Assembly: GCA_910587075.1 (NCBI GenBank)
Contig: CAJUKE010000009.1
Span: 9,697 to 73,696 of the forward strand
DNA: 64,000 bases
Direction of reading: 5' to 3'
Origin: an uncultured Muribaculaceae bacterium
GTDB taxonomy: Bacteria; Bacteroidota; Bacteroidia; Bacteroidales; Muribaculaceae
Positions 1-8,187 of this stretch are shown here, piece after piece. The notes under the pieces were generated by a model. That model was not told the DNA's origin. It saw nothing but the letters and a program-made list of their open reading frames with translations, and searched no databases. The position numbers and the translations under genes are program-made. The first letter of the stretch is position 1; each line of letters opens with the position of its first letter.

Positions 1-40
1 AAGCTGCGTATCTTCATTTGCTAAAGTAGGGATAGTGTGG

Positions 41-868
41 TTAGGCCTTGAATGTGTTGACGGCCATACGGAGGGTGGTGAGGCGTTCGAGGAGTCCGGG
101 CAGGAGGTCGAGGCGGAGCATATTGGCGCCGTCGCTCTTCGCCACAGCTGGGTTCTGGTGAGTCTCGATGAATATGCCGTCGCACCCCACGGCGATACCG
201 GCGCGGGCCACGGTCTCGATCATATCGGGGCGGCCGCCGGTGACTCCGGCGGTCTGGTTGGGCTGCTGGAGCGAGTGGGTAACGTCGAGAATCACCGGGC
301 ACCCGTTGCGGCGCATCTCGGGTATGCCGCGGTAATCGACAATGAGGTCCTGGTAGCCGAAGGTGGTGCCGCGCTCGGTGACGGCCACCAGGTCGTCGCC
401 CGCGTCGCGCACCTTCTCCACGGCGTACTTCATAGCCTCGGGCGAGAGGAACTGCCCCTTCTTGATGTTAACCATCTTCCCGGTTTTGGCGGCGGCTACG
501 AGGAGGTCGGTCTGGCGGCAAAGGAAAGCCGGAATCTGGAGCATATCGACAAACTCGGCGGCGAGGCGCGCCTCGTCGGCGGTGTGGATGTCGGTGACAA
601 CGGGCACACCTACCGTCTCGCGCACTTTTTTCAGTATGGCGAGCGCCTGGAGGTCACCGATGCCGGTGAAGGAGTCGAGCCGCGAACGGTTGGCCTTGCG
701 GTAGCTCCCCTTGAAAACGTAGGGGATTCCGAGGCGGTCGGTTACGGCTTTCACAGTGGTGGCTATTTCGAGGGCCATCTCCTCGTTTTCGATAACGCAC
801 GGCCCGGCGAGAAGGAAGAAATTGTCGCAGGGGGTGTCGTAGAGATATTTCTTAAGATCGAATTCCAT
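41..868 (-). CDS. kdsA: 3-deoxy-8-phosphooctulonate synthase (KdsA)
   Basis: Condenses phosphoenolpyruvate with arabinose 5-phosphate to give Kdo 8-phosphate, the precursor of the Kdo that links lipid A to the LPS core; cytoplasmic. The 275-residue product shows LAGPCVIENEEM near the N-terminus, FKGSYRKANRS, VTDIHTADEA, NIKKGQFLSPEAM, TERGTTFGYQDL and DVTHSLQQPN, all KdsA landmarks. Cys24 in the LAGPC motif marks it as the metal-dependent class (the metal-independent class has Asn here). The frame is open further upstream, but MEFDLKKYLYD is the family-like start. It is the last gene of a minus-strand run nupG-rsmE-kdsA, 26 bases after rsmE. The Kdo transferase gene waaA is at 23 kb, so the pathway is split. 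Confidence 0.96.
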   Translation of the reverse strand: MEFDLKKYLYDTPCDNFFLLAGPCVIENEEMALEIATTVKAVTDRLGIPYVFKGSYRKANRSRLDSFTGIGDLQALAILKKVRETVGVPVVTDIHTADEARLAAEFVDMLQIPAFLCRQTDLLVAAAKTGKMVNIKKGQFLSPEAMKYAVEKVRDAGDDLVAVTERGTTFGYQDLIVDYRGIPEMRRNGCPVILDVTHSLQQPNQTAGVTGGRPDMIETVARAGIAVGCDGIFIETHQNPAVAKSDGANMLRLDLLPGLLERLTTLRMAVNTFKA

Positions 869-894
869 TGTGATGAATAAACGCGGTGAACAAA

Positions 895-1608
895 TCAGTC
901 GGCGAGACTGCCGACAACGTGGAGAGTGTGGCACGCCACCAAGGCGGCTGTTTCGGTTCGCAGACGGGCGTCGCCGAGGCTTATCGGCACGAATCCGGCC
1001 TCAAGCGCCATCGCGATCTCCTCGGGTGAGAAATCCCCCTCGGGCCCGATGAGCACCACCGCCTCGCAGCCAGGATCGTACTCCCGGCTGAGCAGGCGGC
1101 GCGGCGAGTCGGGGTCGCAGTGGGCGATAAACCGCTGGGGTACCCCCGCCGTGGCCTCGATGAACTTCTTGAAGGGTGTAATCGGGGCTACCTCCGGGAG
1201 CGCTGCCTTTAGGCTCTGCTTCATAGCCGACACGGCTATTTTCTCCAGACGCTCGGGTTTGAGCTCCTTGCGCTCCGAAAAGCGGCAGAGCAGCGGGATG
1301 AAGCGGTCGAAACCCACCTCGGTGAGCTTCTCTACGAGCCACTCCATGCGGTCGAGGTGCTTGGTAGGGGCCACGGCTATCGTGATCGGCGCGCGCCAGT
1401 AGGGTCGGACCTCCTCCCTGCTTATAACCTCTACCTCGGCCCTTTTGTTCGTGGCATCGGTCAATCGGCACAGATAACGGCCACCGCGGCCGTCGACCAC
1501 GGTGATCTCATCGCCCGGCTGGTGGCGGAGCACTTTCACGCAATGGGCGGCTTCCTGGTCGGGAAGCCGCGGGTCGGAGAGTATGTCGGGAGCGAAAAAC
1601 TGAATCAC
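895..1608 (-). CDS. rsmE: 16S rRNA (uracil1498-N3)-methyltransferase RsmE
   Basis: SPOUT-class methyltransferase that methylates U1498 of 16S rRNA. The 237-residue length is normal. The N-terminal PUA-like part (MIQFFAPDIL, HCVKVLRHQPGDEI) is followed by the knot fold with VLIGPEGDFSPEEI and LGDARLRTETAAL, which form the S-adenosylmethionine site. It lies 39 bases after the nucleoside permease and 26 bases before kdsA on the same strand, so the three are probably cotranscribed. The functional link between them is not obvious. Confidence 0.95.
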   Translation of the reverse strand: MIQFFAPDILSDPRLPDQEAAHCVKVLRHQPGDEITVVDGRGGRYLCRLTDATNKRAEVEVISREEVRPYWRAPITIAVAPTKHLDRMEWLVEKLTEVGFDRFIPLLCRFSERKELKPERLEKIAVSAMKQSLKAALPEVAPITPFKKFIEATAGVPQRFIAHCDPDSPRRLLSREYDPGCEAVVLIGPEGDFSPEEIAMALEAGFVPISLGDARLRTETAALVACHTLHVVGSLAD

Positions 1609-1647
1609 GGATTAGTAGCTTGATGAAAAACTTACCTTGGGGCGCGA

Positions 1648-2994
1648 TCACATACGGCTGAAACCGTCGGCGGGCGAGTTGCTGTCCTGTGCCTTCTGAA
1701 TCGAGCGGCGCCCGGCGTCCTTGCCTACCTTTGAGTCGCGGAACACGATCCAGAACAGGATGGCAACCACCAGCGCGTACCCGGCGAAAATCATCCAGGA
1801 GTCGCGCCACCCTTCGAGCTGCTCGGCGAGCGGGGCCGTGGCCACCACGTTGTGGTTAACGATAGCCATGGCCGCGAGGGTGCCGATAGTGGCGCCCAGT
1901 CCGTTGGTCATAATCATGAACAGCCCCTGGGCCGAGCTGCGGATTTCGGGCGAGGTCTCCTTATCGACGTAAAGACCGCCGCTGACGTTGAAGAAGTCAA
2001 ACGCGATACCGTAGACAATGCAGCTGAGCACGAACATCCAGAGCATGCCGTCGGGGTCGCCGAGGCCGAAAAGGCCGAAACGGAGCACCCAGGCGAACAT
2101 CGACATAAGCATCACGCCCTTAATGCCGAAACGCTTGAGGCAGAAGGGAATGAGCAGAATGCAGCAGGTCTCGCTGATCTGCGAAAGGGAAATCAGCGCG
2201 TTGGCGTTCTGCGCGGCCCAGGCGTTGGCAAACTCGGGCAGGTCCTTGAAGAATGTGATATAGGGGTTGGCGTAGCCGTTGGTAATCTGGAGCGACACGC
2301 CGAGCATCATGCTGAAGATAAAGAACACGGCCATCTTCTTCTTTTTGAAGAGGGTGAAGGCGCGGAGCCCCATCTTGTCTACCCAGTTGCCGGTCTGCGG
2401 GGCGTCGCTGGTGGGGCACTTAGGCATAGTCAGCGCGTAGCCCATCATCACGAAGCTCAGCGCTGCCGACACGAACAGCTGCATATATGTGGTCTGGAAC
2501 TTGGCGTCGGCCGGACCGGCGAAGTTCACCAGCAGCATCGCGCATATGAAACCTATGGTACCGAAAATGCGGATCGGGGGGAAATCCTTCACAGTGTCCA
2601 TTCCGGCCTTGGTGAGCGCGTTGAACGCCACCGAGTTGTTCAGGCCGATAGTGGGCATAAAGAACGCCACCGACACTGAGTACAGCGCGAAGAGCGGGCC
2701 GAACGACAGCGAGGGCTCGGCCACAGCGCAATAGACTCCTGCAAGAGCCATGAACACACCCGCCACGAGGTGGCACAGGCTGAGCATCCTCTGGGCCTGA
2801 ATCCAGCGGTCGGCCACGATGCCGACAATCGACGGCATAAACAGCGAGACAATGCCCTGCATGGCGTAGAACCAGCCAATCTGGTCGCCGAGTCCGTTCT
2901 TGAACAGGAAGTTGCCGAGCGAAGTGAGGTAGGCGCCCCATACGGCGAATTCCAGGAAGTTCAGCGCCGCGAGGCGCGGCTTGAGTGTATTCAT
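1648..2994 (-). CDS. nupG: NupG-family nucleoside:H+ symporter (MFS)
   Basis: Inner-membrane major facilitator protein of 448 residues, about 12 hydrophobic segments. The N-terminus (LNFLEFAVWGAYLTSLGNF, then FMPSIVGIVADRWIQAQR) closely follows the pattern of Escherichia coli NupG, including the GIVADRW loop between helices 2 and 3. Proposed role is proton-coupled uptake of nucleosides. A canonical promoter lies just upstream (TTTTG, 19 bases, TAAATTTG). The DUF151 nuclease gene upstream on the same strand makes a nucleic-acid salvage theme possible, but that is inference. Exact substrate cannot be read from sequence. Confidence 0.85.
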   Translation of the reverse strand: MNTLKPRLAALNFLEFAVWGAYLTSLGNFLFKNGLGDQIGWFYAMQGIVSLFMPSIVGIVADRWIQAQRMLSLCHLVAGVFMALAGVYCAVAEPSLSFGPLFALYSVSVAFFMPTIGLNNSVAFNALTKAGMDTVKDFPPIRIFGTIGFICAMLLVNFAGPADAKFQTTYMQLFVSAALSFVMMGYALTMPKCPTSDAPQTGNWVDKMGLRAFTLFKKKKMAVFFIFSMMLGVSLQITNGYANPYITFFKDLPEFANAWAAQNANALISLSQISETCCILLIPFCLKRFGIKGVMLMSMFAWVLRFGLFGLGDPDGMLWMFVLSCIVYGIAFDFFNVSGGLYVDKETSPEIRSSAQGLFMIMTNGLGATIGTLAAMAIVNHNVVATAPLAEQLEGWRDSWMIFAGYALVVAILFWIVFRDSKVGKDAGRRSIQKAQDSNSPADGFSRM

Positions 2995-3082
2995 ATCAGC
3001 TTTTAGTGTAGTTAGTATTAATTTGTAACCGAAAGCGTCGGATTTCCGATGCCGAAACGGCCACCGCGCCCGGTTGCAACCG

Positions 3083-3114
3083 CAAATTTACGTTTTTCCC
3101 GCCGTAGCGCAAAA
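3083..3114 (-). promoter_or_regulatory. Bacteroidales-type promoter for the nupG-rsmE-kdsA run
   Basis: On the minus strand a TTTTG element (3114-3110) and an exact TAAATTTG -7 box (3090-3083) are separated by 19 bases, the known Bacteroidales housekeeping spacing. The start codon of the permease is 88 bases downstream. Confidence 0.7.
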
Positions 3115-3164
3115 ATAATCAGCCCCAAAAGCGCGGCTTTCAGGGCTGTTTATGTTATAAAACA

Positions 3165-3800
3165 TCAGGCGTTGCCCGCCTTTTTGGCGTTGATTACGGC
3201 CTGCACCTTGGCGGCCTCCTCATATTCCTCGCGCTCGATATGCCTGGCGAGCATCTTTTCAAGCTCCTCCATGGCGAGGTTTTCGAGCTTCGGCTGGGTC
3301 ATGACCTCGGCTATGTCGCTGTCCGACGGCAGGTCGGAGTCGTCGGCCTCCTTCACCTCCATCAGGAAACCTGTTTCCGACAGGATTTCGGGGGTGGTGA
3401 AAATCGGGGCCTTGGCGCGCATGGCTATCGCGATGGCGTCGGAAGTGCGCGCGTCGAGCACCACCTCCCTACCCTGCCCGTCGACAAAGGTTAGTTCCGA
3501 CGAGAAAATCCCGTCCTCGAACTTATGGATGAACACGTCGCGGAGCACAACCCCGTAGGCCTGCGCCAGCGACGCGAAAAGGTCGTGGGTCATCGGGCGG
3601 GGGGGCACTATCCCCTCCATCTTTATGGCGATTGACTGCGCTTCGGCGGCGCCGACCACCACCGGGATGCGGTAGGGGCCGTCGGCCTGCGCCAGTATCA
3701 GCGCGTAGGCTCCGCTCTGTATCTGACTGTATGATATGCCGAGCACACGCAGGCGCACGCGCCCGCCGTCGTTGTCCCGGTCAAATTCTTCAAAACTCAT
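3165..3800 (-). CDS. DUF151 bifunctional-nuclease-domain protein with UVR motif
   Basis: The first ~140 of 211 residues match the DUF151/bifunctional nuclease family (VLGISYSQIQSGAYALIL, VVVGAAEAQSIAIKMEG, RPMTHDLFASL, LDARTSDAIAIAMRAKAPIF). The C-terminal ~40 residues form a UvrB/UvrC motif helix pair (EELEKMLARHIEREEYEEAA). Plant and Thermotoga relatives have reported DNase/RNase activity; the bacterial role is poorly known. The gene sits upstream of the nucleoside permease, separated by 170 bases that contain the permease promoter. Domain assignment is firm; activity is not. Confidence 0.88.
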   Translation of the reverse strand: MSFEEFDRDNDGGRVRLRVLGISYSQIQSGAYALILAQADGPYRIPVVVGAAEAQSIAIKMEGIVPPRPMTHDLFASLAQAYGVVLRDVFIHKFEDGIFSSELTFVDGQGREVVLDARTSDAIAIAMRAKAPIFTTPEILSETGFLMEVKEADDSDLPSDSDIAEVMTQPKLENLAMEELEKMLARHIEREEYEEAAKVQAVINAKKAGNA

Positions 3801-3857
3801 ACCTTAACAACGTACCCCCACCCCCTTTTATTATAGCCGGGCGCCACAAATAACGGG

Positions 3858-4934
3858 TTACTTGATGGGGCGGCCGGTGATGATGCCGGAACCGAGGCAG
3901 ATGGCGCGGGCGGGGTCGTAGATCACGGCGAACTGGCCGGGGGCGATACCCTGGATTTTCTCGGCGGACTCGATGACGTACTCTCCGGCATCGAGGCGCG
4001 TCAGGCGCGCCGGGGTGAAGTCGGGGGTGTGGCGGTTCTTGAAGGTTATTTCCACGCCGTCGCAATTCTCCCCCCAGGGATCCTCGGTGATGAACTGGGT
4101 CTCCTGTATGTGGAGCATGCGCCCGTACTGCTTCTCGGTGTCGTACCCGCGGGAAACGTAGATGGCGTTGTCGCGCACGTTCTTCTTCACCACGAACCAG
4201 GGGCCGCCGCTGAGGCCCAGCCCCTTGCGCTGCCCTATGGTGTGGAACCAGTAGCCGCGGTGCTCGCCGAGCTTGCGCCCCGTCTCGATCTCGATAATCG
4301 GGCCCGGGCGCTCGCCGAGGTGGCGGCGTATGAAGTCGTTGTAATTGATTTTGCCCAGGAAGCAGATCCCCTGCGAGTCCTTGCGGTAGGCGTTTGGCAT
4401 GCGGGTCTCGATGGCGATCTCGCGCACGCGGCTCTTGGGAATGTCTCCCAAGGGGAAAGTCAGGTGGCGGAGCTGGTCGTAGGATATGCGGGCGAGGAAG
4501 TCGGTCTGGTCCTTCACGGGGTCGACCGCCGTCGCGAGGTACTTCTTTCCGTCGCGTTCGAGGGTCGAGGCGTAATGGCCTGTGGCCGTGAGGTCGAACT
4601 CGTGCCCCCAGCGCTGCTCGAAGAAACCGAACTTGATCATCTTGTTGCACATAATGTCGGGGTTCGGCGTGAGCCCCTCCTTGACGGTGCGAAGGGCGTA
4701 GTCCATCACGTTGTCCCAGTACTCCTGGTGGAGCGTAACGACCTCGAACGGCAGGTTGTACTTCGCGGCGATGAAGCGGCACATCTCGATATCCTCCTCG
4801 GCCGAGCAGTCGCCCCCGTCACCCTCCATACCTATGCGTATGTAAAAGAGATGGAGGTCGTGCCCCTGCTCCATAAGGCGGTAGGCGGCGACGGCGCTGT
4901 CGACACCCCCGGATATAAGCATCGCTATCTTCAT
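3858..4934 (-). CDS. mnmA: tRNA-specific 2-thiouridylase MnmA
   Basis: ATP-dependent enzyme that puts sulfur on U34 of tRNAs for Lys, Glu and Gln. The 358-residue protein starts with the PP-loop SGGVDSAVAAYRL, and contains NPDIMCNKMIKF and DSQGICFLGKIN, which carry the two catalytic cysteines, plus HTIGQRKGLGL of the central domain. The upstream gene's stop overlaps this start region by four bases, so the two are translationally coupled. It is somewhat shorter than the 365-375 residues common elsewhere but all key motifs are present. Confidence 0.95.
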   Translation of the reverse strand: MKIAMLISGGVDSAVAAYRLMEQGHDLHLFYIRIGMEGDGGDCSAEEDIEMCRFIAAKYNLPFEVVTLHQEYWDNVMDYALRTVKEGLTPNPDIMCNKMIKFGFFEQRWGHEFDLTATGHYASTLERDGKKYLATAVDPVKDQTDFLARISYDQLRHLTFPLGDIPKSRVREIAIETRMPNAYRKDSQGICFLGKINYNDFIRRHLGERPGPIIEIETGRKLGEHRGYWFHTIGQRKGLGLSGGPWFVVKKNVRDNAIYVSRGYDTEKQYGRMLHIQETQFITEDPWGENCDGVEITFKNRHTPDFTPARLTRLDAGEYVIESAEKIQGIAPGQFAVIYDPARAICLGSGIITGRPIK

Positions 4935-5872
4935 TTGCCGCGGGCCTTGAGTTTTTCGTTGACTACGCGGAACCCCTCCTTTAGCCCGTCGGTGTCGAGC
5001 GATTTGGAGAGTATGCGGCGCTTGCCGTCGAGGTAATAAATCACCGGCGAAACGCGCATATCGTAGATTTCATCGACGTTGGCCGAGGCCCCGACGATCC
5101 ACTTCTTGCTATAGCCGGCGGCTTTTTCGCGCCATTCGTCGGAGGGTTCGGCGGGGAGGATGCTGACCACGCGTATCTGCCCGGCGTCAATCAGATCGTT
5201 AAGGTTCATATCGGCAGCCAGGCGCACCCGGGCGAGCTCGCAGTCGTCGCACTCGGGGTCGTTGAAGAAGAGCACGACGTAGGCGCCGCGCGAAACCTCG
5301 GCGAGCGTGAGCGTCTCCCCCTCGGGGGTGACGAACTCGAAGTCGGGGGCCTCCATGCCTATCTGCGACCCGGCGAGCGACCCAGCCTGGTAGGCGAAGC
5401 GGGCCTTTTCGGCGGCGGGGATTTTCTTATGCTCGGCCACGGCGCGCGCAAAGGGAAGGTAGCACTCGTCGCAAAGCACGAGCGCCGTGTCGCTGTAGAG
5501 CGCGCCCTCGGCCATCTCGCCCAGGGCGAGCAGGTTGCGCGGATTCTTCTTCACCTGCTTTATGAGGTTCTCGATCGAGGCGTGCACCACTTCGGCGTCG
5601 GCGTAGGGCATGAACTGCACATAGTCGTTGAACGCGCCGCGCATACGCCCCATCGACGAGAACGCCGACTTCAGGTTGCAGCGCTCCCAGAAATGCTCCA
5701 TCAGGAAGTTGGTGCGCTCGGTGAGGGTCTTCATGCTCTCGGGGGGCACCGGGTAGGGGAAATAACGCCCGTCGGCGTCACTGTCGGCGGCGTGGGCCGA
5801 GGTAAGCGACACCGCGGCCACGGCTATAGCCGCGCCGCGGCGCAATGCGGAGGAGATATGTTTTAAAAGCAT
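4931..5872 (-). CDS. Secreted DUF5106/thioredoxin-like protein
   Basis: A 313-residue exported protein. The N-terminus is a signal peptide (basic MLLKHISSALRRG, hydrophobic AAIAVAAVSLTSAHA). Residues ~35-165 resemble the DUF5106 region common in Bacteroidales, and the C-terminal ~140 residues are a thioredoxin fold: APDFEFVTPEGETLTL, then VVLFFNDPECDDCELAR with a CDDC redox pair, and a cis-Pro-like VSPVIYYLDGKRR. Likely a periplasmic redox or thiol-linked protein. It overlaps mnmA by four bases (ATGA). Substrate unknown. Confidence 0.8.
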   Translation of the reverse strand: MLLKHISSALRRGAAIAVAAVSLTSAHAADSDADGRYFPYPVPPESMKTLTERTNFLMEHFWERCNLKSAFSSMGRMRGAFNDYVQFMPYADAEVVHASIENLIKQVKKNPRNLLALGEMAEGALYSDTALVLCDECYLPFARAVAEHKKIPAAEKARFAYQAGSLAGSQIGMEAPDFEFVTPEGETLTLAEVSRGAYVVLFFNDPECDDCELARVRLAADMNLNDLIDAGQIRVVSILPAEPSDEWREKAAGYSKKWIVGASANVDEIYDMRVSPVIYYLDGKRRILSKSLDTDGLKEGFRVVNEKLKARGK

Positions 5873-5927
5873 CTATGTTCGTATTATAACACGTCAATTT
5901 ATAAACGGGAAGCCGGCGATGAGCGGC

Positions 5928-6560
5928 TCAGAACAGGTAGGCAACGCGCACCGACCACACACGGGCCTGGCCCGAAACGTCGGTCAGCTTCTCCATGCGG
6001 GTGCAGTAGGTCATACCCCACAGGTACGACGCCTGGATCTGGAAACGCTGCTTGAGCTCGAAACCGACACCGCACTGCAGCCCGATCGAGCCGAACGGGT
6101 TGTCGATCACCTTGATGTCGCTCTCCCCTACCCGCAGCGAGATCACCGGGCCGCCGAAAACGTAGGGCGCCCACCACTCCTCAAGTCCGTTCATGCGGGT
6201 CCACTTGAAGCGGAGGTTGATGGGGATGTCGATCATATGGAGGTAGAGGCGCGAGGTGCCGTACCCCTTCTGCCCGTCGTATGAGTCGCCCCACACGGGC
6301 TGCTCGCCAAGATGGAGCTTCGCGCCCTCCATCGAGTAGATGGCGCCGAAGTCAATACCGAATCCGAGGCCGGGGAACATCATCTCACCCATCACGCCGA
6401 CCTGCGGGCCGACGCACTGGTCCTTGGTGAAAAGCGTCTGCTTGTACTTCAGGTTGGAGATGGCGATACCGGCGGTCGGGCCCCAGCGGAACTCGCCGCG
6501 GGCGGTAAGCGCCGACCCGAAGGCCGCGAGCAGCATCACTATCGCTATGAGTTTCTTCAT
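5928..6560 (-). CDS. Small outer-membrane beta-barrel (porin-like/PorT-like) protein
   Basis: The 210-residue product begins MKKLIAIVMLLAAFGSALTARG, a signal peptide, which is why this start is preferred over the longer open frame. The rest alternates short amphipathic strands (FRWGPTAGIAISNLKYKQ, GFGIDFGAIYSMEGAKLHL, LYLHMIDIPINLRFKW) and ends in a hydrophobic strand VWSVRVAYLF with terminal Phe, the usual barrel-insertion signal. The IPINLRFKW segment is typical of the PorT/OMP_b-brl families of Bacteroidetes. Role unknown. The repeat-containing spacer before hisS lies just upstream. Confidence 0.75.
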   Translation of the reverse strand: MKKLIAIVMLLAAFGSALTARGEFRWGPTAGIAISNLKYKQTLFTKDQCVGPQVGVMGEMMFPGLGFGIDFGAIYSMEGAKLHLGEQPVWGDSYDGQKGYGTSRLYLHMIDIPINLRFKWTRMNGLEEWWAPYVFGGPVISLRVGESDIKVIDNPFGSIGLQCGVGFELKQRFQIQASYLWGMTYCTRMEKLTDVSGQARVWSVRVAYLF

Positions 6561-6573
6561 ATAAGGAATGGAG

Positions 6574-6600
6574 TAAGTGGCTCGAATAAATGATTTAATG
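6574..6600 (+). repeat. Inverted copy of the hisS-flanking repeat
   Basis: A 27-base segment that matches the reverse complement of 6733-6759 at 25 of 27 positions. Together they bracket a 186-base intergenic piece upstream of the outer-membrane protein gene. Confidence 0.75.
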
Positions 6601-6627
6601 TTTATTTCGGAAGGATTTTGCGATGGA

Positions 6628-6683
6628 TTTCGCAAGTTGAAGAGGGAGCGATGCGGGCATCGTGACCGATGAAACTTGCGAAA
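6628..6683. repeat. Nested hairpins between hisS and the barrel gene
   Basis: An 11-bp perfect stem (tttcgcaagtt at 6628-6638 with aacttgcgaaa at 6673-6683) encloses a second perfect hairpin, cgatgc-gg-gcatcg at 6649-6662. It is downstream of hisS on the minus strand and may end its transcript, although no T-run follows. Confidence 0.55.
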
Positions 6684-6736
6684 GACGCGCAAAAGACGAC
6701 GAAAGAAACATTTCTCAAAAAGCCACTGAATACATT

Positions 6737-6759
6737 AAATCATTTATTTGAGACACTTA
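6737..6759 (-). repeat. 23-bp direct repeat, copy 1 (starts at the hisS stop codon)
   Basis: Perfect 23-base match to 8160-8182 in the same orientation. Read on the minus strand this copy begins with the TAA stop codon of hisS. The two copies bracket hisS exactly. Confidence 0.85.
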
Positions 6760-8127
6760 GAGAGTGTTTATTACGGCCACGGCTTCGGCGGGGGTCAGCA
6801 GACGCTGCTCGCCGGTGGCCATATCCTTGAGGTTGAGCTTCCCTTCGGCGGCCTCCGTTTCGCCAACGAGGGCGACGTAGGGTATGGCCAGGGCGTCGGC
6901 GTAGCCCATCTGCTTCTTCATCTTGGCCGGATCGGGGTAGATTTCGGCAGCGACTCCCGCGGCGCGCATCTCCTTGAGCATCTTCATAGCCGCCGCGGCC
7001 TCCTTGCCGCCGAAGTTTACGAACATCACGCGGGTCGCGGTGCGCGCCTCCGAGGGGTAGAGGTCGAGGGTGTTGAGCACGTCATAGATGCGGTCGGCGC
7101 CGAACGAGATGCCCACACCCGACAGACCCGGCATGCCGAACACGCCCGTGAGGTTGTCGTAGCGGCCACCGCCGGTGATCGAGCCGATAGCCACGTCGGC
7201 GGCTTTAACCTCGATGATGGTGCCGGTGTAGTAGTTGAGGCCGCGAGCGAGCGACACGTCAAGGTCCAGCTCGGCGTCGAGCCCGAGGGCCATAACACCG
7301 TCGACCACGGTCTGCAACTCCTCGACACCGCGCATACCCTCCTCCGACGACGCCAAGAGCTCACGCAGGCGGCCCAGGCGCTCTTCGAGGGTGCCGGAAA
7401 TCTGGAGTATAGGGCGGAGCGTCGCGATCTGCTCCTCGGTGAGGCCGCGCTCGGCCAGCTCGGCGTTGACGTTGTCGAGGCCGATTTTGTCGATTTTGTC
7501 AATCGCCACCGTTATGTCGACAATCTTGTCGGGGGCGCCGATCAGCTCGGCTATCCCGGCCAGCACCTTGCGGTTGTTGAGTTTGAGGATGATGCGGATT
7601 TTCAAGCGGCGGAACACCTCGTCGATCATCTGCAGCAGCTCGATCTCGTTGACCAGCGAGTCGGAACCCACAACGTCGGCGTCGCACTGGTAGAACTCGC
7701 GGTAGCGACCCTTCTGAGGGCGGTCGGCGCGCCACACGGGCTGTATCTGGAAGCGCTTGAAGGGCATCTGCAGCTCGTTGCGGTGCTGCACCACATAGCG
7801 GGCGAACGGCACCGTCAGGTCGTAGCGCAGCCCCTTCTCGCATAGCTGCGAGGCCAGGCGCGCGCAGTCGCCGTCGGCGATGAGCTTCGGGTCGGCCCCG
7901 CGGAGGAAGTCGCCCGAGTTGAGTATCTTGAAGAGGAGCTTGTCCCCCTCCTCGCCGTATTTCCCCATAAGGGTGGAGAGGTTCTCCATCGCGGGGGTCT
8001 CGATGGGGTTGTAGCCGTAGAGGCGGAACACCGAGCGGATGGTGTCGAATATATAGTTTCTCTTAGCCATTTCGGCGGGGGAGAAATCGCGGGTCCCCTT
8101 AGGGATGGAGGGCTTCATCGCGCACAT
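6757..8127 (-). CDS. hisS: Histidine--tRNA ligase
   Basis: Class II aminoacyl-tRNA synthetase that charges tRNA-His. The 456-residue product shows the N-terminal IPKGTRDFSPAEM, motif 2 (RYREFYQCDADVVGS), the histidine-binding LARGLNYYTGTIIEV, motif 3 (GGGRYDNL and GISFGADRI) and a C-terminal anticodon-binding domain. A start three codons downstream (position 8118) is also possible. It lies 60 bases after typA on the same strand and is flanked by perfect 23-bp repeats, the downstream one overlapping its stop codon. Confidence 0.96.
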   Translation of the reverse strand: MCAMKPSIPKGTRDFSPAEMAKRNYIFDTIRSVFRLYGYNPIETPAMENLSTLMGKYGEEGDKLLFKILNSGDFLRGADPKLIADGDCARLASQLCEKGLRYDLTVPFARYVVQHRNELQMPFKRFQIQPVWRADRPQKGRYREFYQCDADVVGSDSLVNEIELLQMIDEVFRRLKIRIILKLNNRKVLAGIAELIGAPDKIVDITVAIDKIDKIGLDNVNAELAERGLTEEQIATLRPILQISGTLEERLGRLRELLASSEEGMRGVEELQTVVDGVMALGLDAELDLDVSLARGLNYYTGTIIEVKAADVAIGSITGGGRYDNLTGVFGMPGLSGVGISFGADRIYDVLNTLDLYPSEARTATRVMFVNFGGKEAAAAMKMLKEMRAAGVAAEIYPDPAKMKKQMGYADALAIPYVALVGETEAAEGKLNLKDMATGEQRLLTPAEAVAVINTL

Positions 8128-8159
8128 GGAAGCTGAACTTTTGGGTTATTCGTTGGGGA

Positions 8160-8182
8160 AAATCATTTATTTGAGACACTTA
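8160..8182 (-). repeat. 23-bp direct repeat, copy 2 (just after typA stop)
   Basis: Perfect match to 6737-6759. On the minus strand it begins five bases after the typA stop codon and ends about 32 bases before the hisS start. Confidence 0.85.
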
Positions 8183-8187
8183 TGTGG

